Part shown: piece after piece, positions 52,213-60,866 of the stretch
How positions within the stretch are numbered: the first letter of the stretch is position 1
How the letters are laid out: each line of letters starts with the position of its first letter
The notes under the pieces: generated by a model
What the model saw: only the letters and a program-made list of their open reading frames with translations
Databases searched by the model: none
What the model was told of the DNA's origin: nothing
Made by a program: the position numbers and the translations under genes
NCBI GenBank assembly: GCA_934444735.1
Contig: CAKSDE010000016.1
Coordinates: 1 to 64,000 of the forward strand
Source of the DNA: an uncultured Clostridia bacterium
GTDB lineage: Bacteria > Bacillota > Clostridia > UBA1381
DNA length: 64,000 nt
Direction of reading: 5' to 3'

Positions 52213-54534
52213 TTATTCCTCCTGCTTTTGCGAATAAATATCCTCGGTAAGCTTATCGCTTATATCACACAGGCACTCCACAATCAGCGGATTAAAGCTC
52301 CCGCATTCACCGGAGAGTATCATATCAAGCGCCTTTTCTCCTGAATACGCCTCTTTATAAACTCTCTTGCTCACCAGCGCATCATAAACGTCCGCCAAAG
52401 CGACCACCTGTGCCGCAATCGGTATTTCTTCCCCCGAAAGACCGTCGGGGTATCCCTTGCCGTCATAGCGTTCATGGTGCGAACGGCAGATTTTTGCCGC
52501 AATTTCGAGCATCGGCTCATCTTTTATCGAAGTTTCTGCGCCTTTTTTAATCATCTCTTCGCCGATTACCGTATGCTTTTGGACTTCCTCTCGCTCTTTA
52601 CGGGTCAGCGCTCCCGGTTTATTCAATATTTTGCCGTCTGTTTCGATTTTCCCGATATCGTGCAGAACAGCCGCCTCGGAAATCATCTCGCAGTCATGCC
52701 ATGAAAGACCGTATTTGTCGGTCTTTAAAATAAGCCGTTCCAAAAGCATCGCTGTAATCTTTCTTATATGCTGTATATGCATGGCGCTCTCACCGTTTTT
52801 TCTGCCCAATATACCACTTAGAATGTCTAACATTATACGGCTGTTATTCTCATTTTCGCTCAATTGTCTTGTAATTATCGATACCAATCTGCGCTGCTTT
52901 GAATAAAGCTTTACGGTATTGCAAATACGCTGCATAACCACCTTTAAATCATAAGGGCGGCATATACAGTCGGCAGCGCCTAAGCTGAAAGCTTTTCGTA
53001 TATTTGCCTCCGCCGCATCCTCCGTTATAATTATTACCGGAATATCATCTATATAATTCAGACGATTCATCTCACTCAAAATTTCAATCCCGTCCGGCTC
53101 CGGTATATCAATATCCAAAAGAATCAAGGAAATGCCGGTACCGTATTCTTTTAAAAACTTCATGCACTTTTTTCCGTCAATTGCTTCAAGCACTTCAAAA
53201 TCATCGCTTATCATATCGGAGAGTATCCTGCGGTTCGGGGGAGAATTATCAACTACCAGTATTTGCTGATTTATCTCCATATCATCGTCTTTGTTTCTGT
53301 GCAAATAAAAATTTTCCTCGGTGACAATCGAATTTTTGCGCAGCTTTGCACGGTACATCAACCTGTCCGCACGGTAAACCGCCTCTTGTGCAATCTCGTT
53401 TTTTGCAGTCACTCCACCAATGCTTAGAGAAACAGTAAATTTTGCGGAATCATTGCTTTTATTTATAAGCTCCTGAATCCGCTCAAGCCTTTCCTTCAAA
53501 ATTTCAGAGGTTGCCTCGGGCATAAGAACCAGAAATTCATCGCCGCCGAAACGGATAATCATATCGTCATGCGAAACTCCCGCCCTTATCGCATCGGCAA
53601 CGCCTATAAGCATCATATCTCCGGCGGCATGACCGTGAGTATCGTTGCAAAGCTTGAAATCATCAATGTCCAAAACCGCCACGCCGCCCGAAAAATTCTG
53701 TAATTTTATATTCTTTTCATAATAATTTCTGTTATACGTCCCGGTAAGACTGTCCGTAAAATTCTCTTTTCTCGATTCTCGCAAAAGACGTTCGTAACGG
53801 CCTACTATTTCACCGATATTAATCGTTGAAAAGGTGATAAAGCTCCCTGCCTTATCCGCATATGAAAAAGTAACCTTCTTGCAGGTTTTATTGCCCGATG
53901 AGGACATTATATTTATATAAACGCTGTACTCACGTATACTCTTCAGCTTTTCCACAACATAATCAAGAGACATTTCCCTCTTAAAACGCTCTTTATCGTC
54001 CTCAGCGGCATAATTATCGACAAACACTTTCATCATGTCCTCATAATTGTGGGCTTTTGCCGATACTGATGATATACGTTTTGCATGAATCACAACACAG
54101 GTTTTCGCCTGCACATCAATACTCACAATATTTTCAAAGGCTTCTTTTATGGAGTCGTATAACAAACGTTCTTTAAACTCATTGTACATATTCTTCCCCG
54201 AAAGAATGAGTCTGTCCTCTCCGACACGTTCCACTCTCATATAATACCACATAAGCTGCGAATCGTTCGCGATAAACTGAATCTCAAACTCTTCATAACG
54301 GTCTCCGCCCTCAAAAAAGTGATTCAGATACTCTCCGTTTAAATATTTTTTCCACATATATTCGGTAGTATCGATCTTATATTTTTCTTTGAAATCATGC
54401 ACAAGCTCCTCCGGTGTATAGCTTTTGTTTGCATACCCTTTCGCAATAATATCGTAATGTATATATATTCTTTTTTGCGTACAGTCATATTCCCAAATCA
54501 TATCGCAATAATTTTTCAGACACTGAATCAGCAT
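52213..54534 (-). CDS. GGDEF - degenerate receiver - HD-GYP protein (cyclic-di-GMP turnover)
   Basis: The 773-residue soluble protein has an N-terminal PAS-like region, a diguanylate cyclase domain (SLTGTYNRNYY, DIDDFKLCNDTHGHAAGD, GGDEF at 330-334), a receiver-like domain (425-545) and an HD-GYP phosphodiesterase (LHDIGK with His625-Asp626, SHHERYDGKGYPDG with GYP 694-696). The receiver keeps Asp474 (LLDIDIP) but has Asn in place of an acidic residue (VDNSPP, 428-430) and Arg526 in place of the conserved Lys. The ATG at 54534 is seven bases from GGTGGG. Both synthesis and breakdown of c-di-GMP look possible in one chain. Confidence 0.88.
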   Translation of the reverse strand: MLIQCLKNYCDMIWEYDCTQKRIYIHYDIIAKGYANKSYTPEELVHDFKEKYKIDTTEYMWKKYLNGEYLNHFFEGGDRYEEFEIQFIANDSQLMWYYMRVERVGEDRLILSGKNMYNEFKERLLYDSIKEAFENIVSIDVQAKTCVVIHAKRISSVSAKAHNYEDMMKVFVDNYAAEDDKERFKREMSLDYVVEKLKSIREYSVYINIMSSSGNKTCKKVTFSYADKAGSFITFSTINIGEIVGRYERLLRESRKENFTDSLTGTYNRNYYEKNIKLQNFSGGVAVLDIDDFKLCNDTHGHAAGDMMLIGVADAIRAGVSHDDMIIRFGGDEFLVLMPEATSEILKERLERIQELINKSNDSAKFTVSLSIGGVTAKNEIAQEAVYRADRLMYRAKLRKNSIVTEENFYLHRNKDDDMEINQQILVVDNSPPNRRILSDMISDDFEVLEAIDGKKCMKFLKEYGTGISLILLDIDIPEPDGIEILSEMNRLNYIDDIPVIIITEDAAEANIRKAFSLGAADCICRPYDLKVVMQRICNTVKLYSKQRRLVSIITRQLSENENNSRIMLDILSGILGRKNGESAMHIQHIRKITAMLLERLILKTDKYGLSWHDCEMISEAAVLHDIGKIETDGKILNKPGALTRKEREEVQKHTVIGEEMIKKGAETSIKDEPMLEIAAKICRSHHERYDGKGYPDGLSGEEIPIAAQVVALADVYDALVSKRVYKEAYSGEKALDMILSGECGSFNPLIVECLCDISDKLTEDIYSQKQEE

Positions 54535-54606
54535 TTTCATTCCCACCAAATATATCACCACCGTTTTTATTCAGAAGTCATTACACAACTTCCCGAAAAA
54601 TCAATA

Positions 54607-56553
54607 TCATTTAAATGTTTCCTTTTCCAGTGCTTCAAGCCACAGCTTAAACGACGCGTCCGACGGCATTCTCCAATCTCCTCTCGGCGAAAGGCAGATA
54701 CTTCCTATCTTCATGCCGTCCGGCAGACAGCTCCTTTTGAACTGCTGTGTAAAGAAACGGCGGTAAAACACCTTCAGCCATTTTAAAATAAATTCAGGCG
54801 AAAACTCATTTTTAAATGCACGCTTTGCCATATAATATATCTTCTCCGGCTCATATCCGTAACGAACCGCATAATACAAGAAGAAATCATGCAATGCATA
54901 CGGCCCCACGATGCTCTCGGTTTCCTGCGCAATTTTTCCCGACTCGTCCGGAGGGAGCAGCTCGGGGCTTATCGGGGTATCCAAAATATCCTCCAGAACC
55001 GCCGTGCTTTCGGGGAAAATATTGCTTTTTGCAATACTGTCAATCATCCAGCGCACCAATGTTTTCGGCACGCCCGCATTCACACCGTACATACTCATAT
55101 GGTCGGCATTATATGTGCACCAGCCTAAAGCAAGTTCACTCAAATCGCCGGTTCCGACAACAAGTCCCCCCACATTTCCGGCATAGTCCATCAGCACCTG
55201 CGTGCGCTCGCGTGCCTGCACGTTTTCATATGTCAGATCAAGCGTTTTTCCGTCATGACCTATATCTTTAAAGTGCAGCCTGCACGCCTCTTTTATATTT
55301 ATCTCTTTTGCCGTTATTCCGAGCGTTTTCATCAGTTCCCACGAGTTATCATGCGTGCGCTCGCTCGTTCCGAAACATGGCATTGTGATGCCTATAACCT
55401 CCGACGCGTCCTTTCCCAGCTCCTTTACGGTTTTTGCCGCAACTAAGATAGCAAGTGTGGAATCCAAGCCGCCCGAAACACCTATCACAGGCTTACAGCC
55501 TGTAACCTTAAGCCTTTTTTTGAGTCCTGCCACCTGCATGGAGAATATATCCATACATCTTTCGAGTCTGTCTTTTTTCACCGCCGGCACAAAAGGCAGC
55601 TTTTTTATATCGTAAAGCGTCCCGTCACCTTTTATCGGCATATCAATGTCAATTTCTCTGAATGATTCGTCTGCACCGTACACCGCCGCGCAATCCTTAA
55701 ACGTTTTTATTTTCAGCCTGTCCGCTTTTATTTTTCCGCAGTCAATGTCCTGCACTATCATGTAATCCCCGTCAGCCGAGGCTTCATTTTCCGCAATAAC
55801 CGTACCGTTTTCCGCAATAACGGTATGCCCCGAGAATACGAGATCCGTCGTGGATTCTCCATCGCCCGACGATGTGTAAATATACCCTGCAATACACCTT
55901 GCCGACTGCTGTGCCACAAGCTCCCGTCTGTATCGCCTTTTTGAGATAGTCTCGTTGCTTGCCGAAAGATTCACAATCAGCTCCGCACCCCCGACCGCCA
56001 AAAATCCGCTCGGCGGAATCGCCGCCCACAGGTCCTCGCAAACCTCGACTCCGAAACGCACCTCGTCCGCAATATTAAATATCAGATCTCTCCCGATTGG
56101 GATTTCGTAATCAGCTTTTAGTCCCAACTCGCTGCTTTTTACCGTTTTGCGCTTTAGGTCCGTACTTTCGGAAAACCATCTTTTCTCATAAAACTCATTA
56201 TAATTCGGCAAAAACGTTTTCGGTACAATTCCTCTTATGCGCCCGCCGCAGATAATAAGCGCCGCATTATATAGCTGTCCCGATATTTCAAGCGGTGCGC
56301 CGACAATCGCTGTTAGAGTAAACTTTTCTTCGCATATACGCGCCACCGCGCATTTTACGGCTCGTATCAGCTTTTGCTGAAAGAACAGATCCGCGCAGGT
56401 ATAGCCGGTAACTGCCAGCTCGGGAAATACCGCTATATCTGCACCCTCTTTCTCCGCCTTTTTTATTCCTTTTAGTATCTCATCTGTGTTAAATTCGGTA
56501 TTTCCAACCTCTAACTTCGGCACGATGCTTGCCGCACGTATAAAATCATACAT
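54607..56553 (-). CDS. nadE: Glutamine-dependent NAD+ synthetase
   Basis: The 648-residue enzyme makes NAD+ from nicotinate adenine dinucleotide, ATP and glutamine. The N-terminal nitrilase-like glutaminase has the Glu in VFPELAVTGYTCADL, the Lys in PKTFLPNYNEFYEKRWF and the Cys in VEVCEDLW. The C-terminal synthetase has the P-loop VSGGLDSTLAILVA and GTGDLSELALGW. It completes the pathway served by pncB at 12175. It is flanked by YesMN and the c-di-GMP gene. Confidence 0.94.
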   Translation of the reverse strand: MYDFIRAASIVPKLEVGNTEFNTDEILKGIKKAEKEGADIAVFPELAVTGYTCADLFFQQKLIRAVKCAVARICEEKFTLTAIVGAPLEISGQLYNAALIICGGRIRGIVPKTFLPNYNEFYEKRWFSESTDLKRKTVKSSELGLKADYEIPIGRDLIFNIADEVRFGVEVCEDLWAAIPPSGFLAVGGAELIVNLSASNETISKRRYRRELVAQQSARCIAGYIYTSSGDGESTTDLVFSGHTVIAENGTVIAENEASADGDYMIVQDIDCGKIKADRLKIKTFKDCAAVYGADESFREIDIDMPIKGDGTLYDIKKLPFVPAVKKDRLERCMDIFSMQVAGLKKRLKVTGCKPVIGVSGGLDSTLAILVAAKTVKELGKDASEVIGITMPCFGTSERTHDNSWELMKTLGITAKEINIKEACRLHFKDIGHDGKTLDLTYENVQARERTQVLMDYAGNVGGLVVGTGDLSELALGWCTYNADHMSMYGVNAGVPKTLVRWMIDSIAKSNIFPESTAVLEDILDTPISPELLPPDESGKIAQETESIVGPYALHDFFLYYAVRYGYEPEKIYYMAKRAFKNEFSPEFILKWLKVFYRRFFTQQFKRSCLPDGMKIGSICLSPRGDWRMPSDASFKLWLEALEKETFK

Positions 56554-56568
56554 ATTTCTGCCTCTTTT

Positions 56569-58344
56569 CTATAATTCCGCTTTTGGGAGAGTTACAACCG
56601 TTTTTGTTCCTGTATTCATCTCCGATTCAACCCTTATCCCGTATTCTTCCCCGAATATAATTTTTATTCTCTTATTTATATTATAAAGCCCTATATGGCT
56701 TTCGCCCATGTAATCGGCCTCTTTTAGCCTTTCATTTAAAATACCCAGTTTTTCCGCACTCATTCCGACGCCGTTATCCGCAACTATAAACTCTATAGCA
56801 TCATCTCTGCTGTAACCCGTAATCTTAAGCTGTCCGTCCTTTCCCTTAGGCTTTAACCCATGATAAACGGCATTTTCAATAATCGGCTGCAAGCATATTT
56901 TTATTATTCTGTAGTCCATTATCTCCTCGGATATATCCCATTCAACGGTAAACATATCGCCGTAGCGCATAGTTAAGATATTCAGATAGTATCTGGTTCT
57001 CTCCACTTCCTCCCTAACCGAAATGATATAGTTTCCCTTCCCTACATTTGTTCTGAAGAATTTTGCCAGATTGGATACCGCACGCGACACCTCGTTGTTT
57101 CCGCCGGTAAGCGCTACTGCCATCCAGTTTATCGTTTCAAGGGTATTATAGAGAAAATGTGGATTTATCTGCGTCTGCAAAACGTCAAGCTGCGCATTTT
57201 TCAGTTTTTGGAGTTTATCCTCCAGCTCACGCTGAATCTCTACGTTTTCCTTGCTCTGCTCCACAATGCTTTTTGCAATATACCGCAATTCGTTGAACTT
57301 TGTCATATCTCCCGAAACGTCAAAGCTTTCCGGATTATCCAGAACCGATATAATCTCCGTAACCGGGCGATAGTTTTTGAGTGCTACAAAATATGCCAAA
57401 GATATGCTAAGCAAAAGAACCAGCAAAATCAGTGCGATAATTTGCAGTCTTAAACTGCTCATTCTTTTAAAGTACGCCGAGTTTTGCGATATATTTATAT
57501 AGAAAAAGTCAAATTTTTCCGACGATACCGAAGATATCAGGCTTTTTTCTCCGTTTACCTCCCGTATAAACCCGTTCATATTCTCAGTCATATCGGATAT
57601 ATCATCTATATTCTCATAGTATTTCCCGAAATATTGCTCTTCGCCCAATATTACCTGTCCCTTATTGTTTATAAGGAATATATTCTGTTCATCACCGTAA
57701 CGCATATTTTTCAGTGATCTGTAAAGCCTTGAACTGTCGATATTAAATATTACCGCGCCTTTTTTCACATTATCCACATATATCGGCTTTATAATCGAAA
57801 TCAAAAGCGGATATACTCCCGCCTCGCTCCGCGGCACGGTAATTCCGCGGCGTTCCTCCAAAAGTCTGTATTCGTCCATCCATGTCAGATCGGTAAAGTT
57901 ATCTATCGAGATCATCTTATCATCATGAATAACCGCAGCGTTATATTCCGAGTACACATACACCGAATCAACATAAGAATACACATATTTTGCCATATTC
58001 AGTGATCGGAAAAGATCTGCACTGTTTCCCTCGTCCAGATCCACAAACCAGTCGTTTATCATAAACATCTGCACACTGCTGTCATTTGCAACATAGCTGC
58101 ACATACTGTCAAATTCGCTTAAAATGGTATCGACAATATCTCGCACCTCATATATCACGACTCGGTTTTCTATCTCCATGTTCTCCTTTGCCGATTTTTC
58201 AATATTCCTGTAATAAGCTATGCCCATGATGATAAAAGGAATCATAAACAGGGAAAATATGAGGATAAGGTTTCTGAAAAACAAGCTGTCCGCTCTGTAA
58301 TTTTTTATATAAGACCAAATATTTTTATCTTTTGCGGTTTTCAA
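56569..58344 (-). CDS. yesM: Sensor histidine kinase, YesM type
   Basis: The 591-residue membrane protein has one segment near residues 25-45, a large extracytoplasmic sensor domain, a second segment around 300-320 (LQIIALILLVLLLSISLAY), a linker and a His_kinase/HATPase pair: LQTQINPHFLYNTLETINW with the phospho-acceptor His and ADNGVGMSAEKLGILNERL. These kinases partner YesN-type regulators and often sense sugars. Its partner follows upstream, starting 11 bases from it. Confidence 0.9.
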   Translation of the reverse strand: MKTAKDKNIWSYIKNYRADSLFFRNLILIFSLFMIPFIIMGIAYYRNIEKSAKENMEIENRVVIYEVRDIVDTILSEFDSMCSYVANDSSVQMFMINDWFVDLDEGNSADLFRSLNMAKYVYSYVDSVYVYSEYNAAVIHDDKMISIDNFTDLTWMDEYRLLEERRGITVPRSEAGVYPLLISIIKPIYVDNVKKGAVIFNIDSSRLYRSLKNMRYGDEQNIFLINNKGQVILGEEQYFGKYYENIDDISDMTENMNGFIREVNGEKSLISSVSSEKFDFFYINISQNSAYFKRMSSLRLQIIALILLVLLLSISLAYFVALKNYRPVTEIISVLDNPESFDVSGDMTKFNELRYIAKSIVEQSKENVEIQRELEDKLQKLKNAQLDVLQTQINPHFLYNTLETINWMAVALTGGNNEVSRAVSNLAKFFRTNVGKGNYIISVREEVERTRYYLNILTMRYGDMFTVEWDISEEIMDYRIIKICLQPIIENAVYHGLKPKGKDGQLKITGYSRDDAIEFIVADNGVGMSAEKLGILNERLKEADYMGESHIGLYNINKRIKIIFGEEYGIRVESEMNTGTKTVVTLPKAEL

Positions 58345-58354
58345 AAGCTTCGCC

Positions 58355-59350
58355 TCACTTCGATTTCTTTAGTTTCCTTATATATTCCTTCGGGGTGCAG
58401 TTATAGTAATTTTTAAATACTCTTGCAAAATATCCCGAATTGTTAAATCCGCATTTTCCGCTGACGTCCGCAACCGGTTTATTTTCCAAAAGCATTTTTG
58501 CCGCCTTCTCCATTCTGAGACTCAGTATATAGTCACTGAAATTCTCGCCTATATTTTTCTTGAAAAACCTGCTCAAATACACAGGCGACAGCGCCACCGC
58601 ATCAGCCACCGACTGCAATGATATATCCTCGCAAAAATGCTGATCGATGTATTTTTTCACAACAAGCGTCAGCTCATCATCAGAGCCGTTAAACATACCG
58701 AACAGCTCATCGAATGCATTATGCGCCGTCTCTTTTAGGTTTTCGTCATCTTCAATTTCCGGGTTAAATTCCCCCAATCTGATTTTAGAATGATTTTCCA
58801 GTCTTTCATATATAATCTCAAAAAGATCGCGAAGATATGCCGCCGTATTTCTCGGTACATCTTTTATGACGGTATCTATTATGTCATGCCCCGATTTTGA
58901 ATCATTATCCCGTATGCTTGAAAAGAGTGCCTGTGCGCGTTCATTGAACTTTTTCCTCTCCTCCATAACCACATCATTGGACAGTTCTTCCCTTATCGAA
59001 TCAAAGACTTTTTTCATCTCGTCAAAATCCGTAGGCTTTAGTATGTAATCGGTCACTTTATAGCGTACTGCTGCTTTGGCATATTCAAATTCACTGTATC
59101 CGCTCAAAAGCACGACCTTTATGTGCGAATAATTCTCATACACATATTTTGCCAGCTCAACCCCCGATACATTTATCATCTTTATATCACTTACGATAAC
59201 ATCCGCATCATTATTCTGCAAATATTCTATAACTTCAATTCCGTCGCCAAAGGTTTCTTCACAGTAAAATCCGTCTATCTCATTGTCAATCATTTTGGCA
59301 ACACCTTTTCTGATAACCTGCTCATCATCAACAACCAGAACCTTATACAT
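58355..59350 (-). CDS. yesN: AraC-type response regulator, YesN type
   Basis: The 331-residue protein has an N-terminal receiver (VLVVDDEQVIRKG, phospho-acceptor Asp in VIVSDIKMINVSG, Lys in DYILKPTD) and a C-terminal AraC HTH (LQSVADAVALSPVYLSRFFK, CGFNNSGYFARVFKN, NCTPKEYI). It is cotranscribed with yesM, which it pairs with. No transporter gene is adjacent, so the target is unknown. Confidence 0.92.
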   Translation of the reverse strand: MYKVLVVDDEQVIRKGVAKMIDNEIDGFYCEETFGDGIEVIEYLQNNDADVIVSDIKMINVSGVELAKYVYENYSHIKVVLLSGYSEFEYAKAAVRYKVTDYILKPTDFDEMKKVFDSIREELSNDVVMEERKKFNERAQALFSSIRDNDSKSGHDIIDTVIKDVPRNTAAYLRDLFEIIYERLENHSKIRLGEFNPEIEDDENLKETAHNAFDELFGMFNGSDDELTLVVKKYIDQHFCEDISLQSVADAVALSPVYLSRFFKKNIGENFSDYILSLRMEKAAKMLLENKPVADVSGKCGFNNSGYFARVFKNYYNCTPKEYIRKLKKSK

Positions 59351-59489
59351 CGCACGCCCCCGCTTTTCATAAATCTTCCTATCCTATATATTTTACCATT
59401 ACCCAAACTTTCTGTCAACAGCAAAACTCTTTTTTATTGCAAAGTCTTTGGAATTTTACAAATTTTAATTATTTTTTGTAAAAAAGGGA

Positions 59490-59518
59490 TTGACAAAAAG
59501 TTCTTTTTATGCTAAAAT
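59490..59518 (+). promoter_or_regulatory. Promoter of the tRNA-Leu gene
   Basis: TTGACA (59490-59495) and TAAAAT (59513-59518) are 17 bases apart. It gives a leader of about 90 bases before the tRNA with a small hairpin GATGCA/TGCATC at 59525-59539. The rest of the 59351-59612 gap shows nothing else. Confidence 0.75.
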
Positions 59519-59612
59519 AAAAAAGATGCAAGATGCATCATTTAATATTACGGATTTAAGCGATATGCTCCGTCTCGGTTTTACCTCGCCGTGTAAAATT
59601 TAGGGGTTATTT

Positions 59613-59699
59613 GCGGATATGGCGGAATTGGCAGACGCGCATGGTTCAGGTCCATGTGAAAGCAATTTCATGGAGGTTCAAGTCCTCTTATCCGCACCA
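59613..59699 (+). tRNA. tRNA-Leu (anticodon CAG)
   Basis: The acceptor arms GCGGATA and TATCCGC pair fully. The anticodon stem CATGG/CCATG carries a loop TTCAGGT, giving CAG, and a long variable arm (TGAAAGCAATTTCA) marks a class II tRNA. The T arm has GGTTCAAGTCC and the CCA end is encoded. It reads CUG codons. Confidence 0.93.
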
Positions 59700-59700
59700 T

Positions 59701-59752
59701 ACCGAGAGTTCTTATAGGATTTGAGATGTTCTATAAACACTCTCGGTTTTTT
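59701..59752 (+). terminator. Terminator of the tRNA-Leu gene
   Basis: ACCGAGAGT (59701-59709) pairs with ACTCTCGGT (59739-59747), with an inner TTATAG/CTATAA stem, followed by T residues. Confidence 0.85.
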
Positions 59753-59781
59753 ATTGCCTTTAATCAGTATGCGGATAACTT

Positions 59782-60093
59782 TTATAGCTCACCGTCCATA
59801 CTGATTATTTTTTTATTATTCCTTTTTGCAGTATTCAGAATGTCCTGTGTTACGAGTATATTTCGTGAAAGACTGCATAAATTAGGTGTTAAAATCGTTT
59901 TTACGGATTGATTATGTAAGAGTCCGTACAGAGTTTTACTGCAAGCGGCTAAACCGCTTCGCTGCTCAACTATGAAATCCGAAATTTCATAACCGTTTTT
60001 ATCCGCAAATTCTTTCATTTGATTTGTTCGGTCGTCCACCTGCTCAAAAGTGGCAACACGAATATAAACGGCAGCTTTTATGTTTTTGTTCAT
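59782..60093 (-). pseudogene. Serine recombinase N-terminal fragment with a catalytic Ser-to-Ala change
   Basis: The 103-residue frame starts at ATG 60093 and begins like a resolvase (AAVYIRVATFEQVDDRTNQM, then EQRSGLAACSK). In the family the motif is YxRVSTxxQ, where the Ser is the nucleophile; here it is Ala. The protein stops after about 100 residues, lacking the dimer helix and the DNA-binding part. It overlaps the fused orfB remnant. A dead fragment of a mobile-element recombinase is the simplest reading, although a regulatory role cannot be excluded. Confidence 0.7.
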
Positions 60094-60229
60094 GCTGCTT
60101 ACGAGCTGACACACCACGGTTTTTCCAAGCATAATAGCCGCTCCGAGAGATTTCGAGCAGCCGGCACAATTTATCTACAGAGACCTCAGAGCAATTAGCA
60201 TCAATGAAACGATACTTGTCCTCTATAGT
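60044..60229 (-). pseudogene. IS3-family orfB (transposase) N-terminal remnant
   Basis: In the minus-strand frame one base back from orfA, a 61-codon stretch reads EDKYRFIDANCSEVSVDK, LCRLLEISRSGYYAWKNRG, the usual start of IS3 OrfB, and then runs out at a TGA. The DDE catalytic region is missing. The -1 frame relation to orfA is that of IS3 elements, but a stop just before it in that frame means no fusion by frameshifting in the present form. The recombinase fragment starts inside it. Confidence 0.72.
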
Positions 60230-60534
60230 TTAGAAAATATGCCGACGGATTTTTTTAATACATCAATGACCTCATCTTTCTCGGCAAGTTGCTTGCGGAG
60301 TGAGCGTATTTCCGCTTCAAGCTCACGCTGACGCTTATCAATGCGGTTTTGACGATCGGTTGCACCGGGCTGAAAGCCGGCACGCTTGAGCCATGATTTG
60401 AGAGTTTCAACACATATACCGAGTTCGGCGGCAACTTCCTTTGAAGGTCGCCCCTGTTCGGTAACCATCTTGATCGCGCCACTCTTGAATGCATCGTCAT
60501 AACGAGGTGGCATTGTTCCTTTTTTGATTGACAT
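60223..60534 (-). CDS. IS3-family transposase OrfA (orphan)
   Basis: The 103-residue protein has the OrfA helix-turn-helix (PSKEVAAELGICVETLKSWLKR) and a C-terminal leucine-zipper-like coiled coil (RELEAEIRSLRKQLAEKDEV). The ATG at 60534 follows AGGAGG. It is intact but its partner orfB is only a remnant, so transposition is not expected. Terminal inverted repeats are not evident. Confidence 0.82.
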   Translation of the reverse strand: MSIKKGTMPPRYDDAFKSGAIKMVTEQGRPSKEVAAELGICVETLKSWLKRAGFQPGATDRQNRIDKRQRELEAEIRSLRKQLAEKDEVIDVLKKSVGIFSKL

Positions 60535-60761
60535 AAAAATTCCTCCTGTGATTTTGGATTTGTTTGTGTCCATTTCATTATATCACACTTTTTTCTGTCC
60601 ATCAAATCTGGGAAGACGGCATATTGCTGTCACAGTATATAGAGGGATATATTGTGACGAATAAATAAGCGGGCAGCGTGTACGTGATACACAAACTGCT
60701 CGCTTTAATGTTTGAATTGCTAAAATAATCAATACCTTTGTAATAACAATGCAGACAAAGC

Positions 60762-60797
60762 AAAACCCCCGAGGTAATAAAACACTCGGAGGTTTTG
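60762..60797. terminator. Bidirectional terminator downstream of the integrase
   Basis: AAAACCCCCGAG and CTCGGAGGTTTT form a stem with one mismatch, flanked by A-rich and T-rich bases. It lies past the integrase stop and the attachment site. Confidence 0.65.
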
Positions 60798-60810
60798 TTT
60801 AATATTGTTG

Positions 60811-60838
60811 TGGTACACCATCAGGGGCTCGAACCCTA
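60811..60838 (-). other. tRNA 3'-end fragment, probable attachment site of an integrative element
   Basis: Read on the minus strand it is TAGGGTTCGAGCCCCTG then ATGGTGTACCA. It contains a T-stem and loop with TTCGA, seven acceptor bases, a discriminator A and CCA, but no preceding tRNA body; the sequence upstream is the integrase gene. This is the usual mark left at one end of an element inserted in a tRNA gene. The intact tRNA should lie past the right edge and have the acceptor start ACACCAT. A tRNA-Lys-like target is possible but not proven. Confidence 0.75.
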
Positions 60839-60866
60839 TTAAAATCGCATAAAACCATGCATTACA

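Larger units (their letters stand above)
60535..60866. other. Non-coding gap with hairpins between IS3 remnant and integrase
   Basis: Two hairpins stand out: GTCACA...TTGTGAC around 60628-60657, and AAGCGGGCAG / CTGCTCGCTT (60667-60676 with 60696-60705) enclosing GTGTA/TACAC. A terminator (60762-60797) and the attachment-site fragment (60811-60838) follow. No gene is seen. Confidence 0.55.

Noticed and set aside
52213..54534. The GGDEF-REC-HD-GYP protein as response partner of the kinase at 50784
   Set aside because: The genes converge, are separated by a terminator and repeat, and the receiver lacks key residues.
59613..59699. tRNA-Leu as the attachment target of the integrative element
   Set aside because: The fragment by the integrase (GGGTTCGAGCCCC, ATGGTGTACCA) does not match the tRNA-Leu 3' end (GGTTCAAGTCC, TATCCGCACCA).
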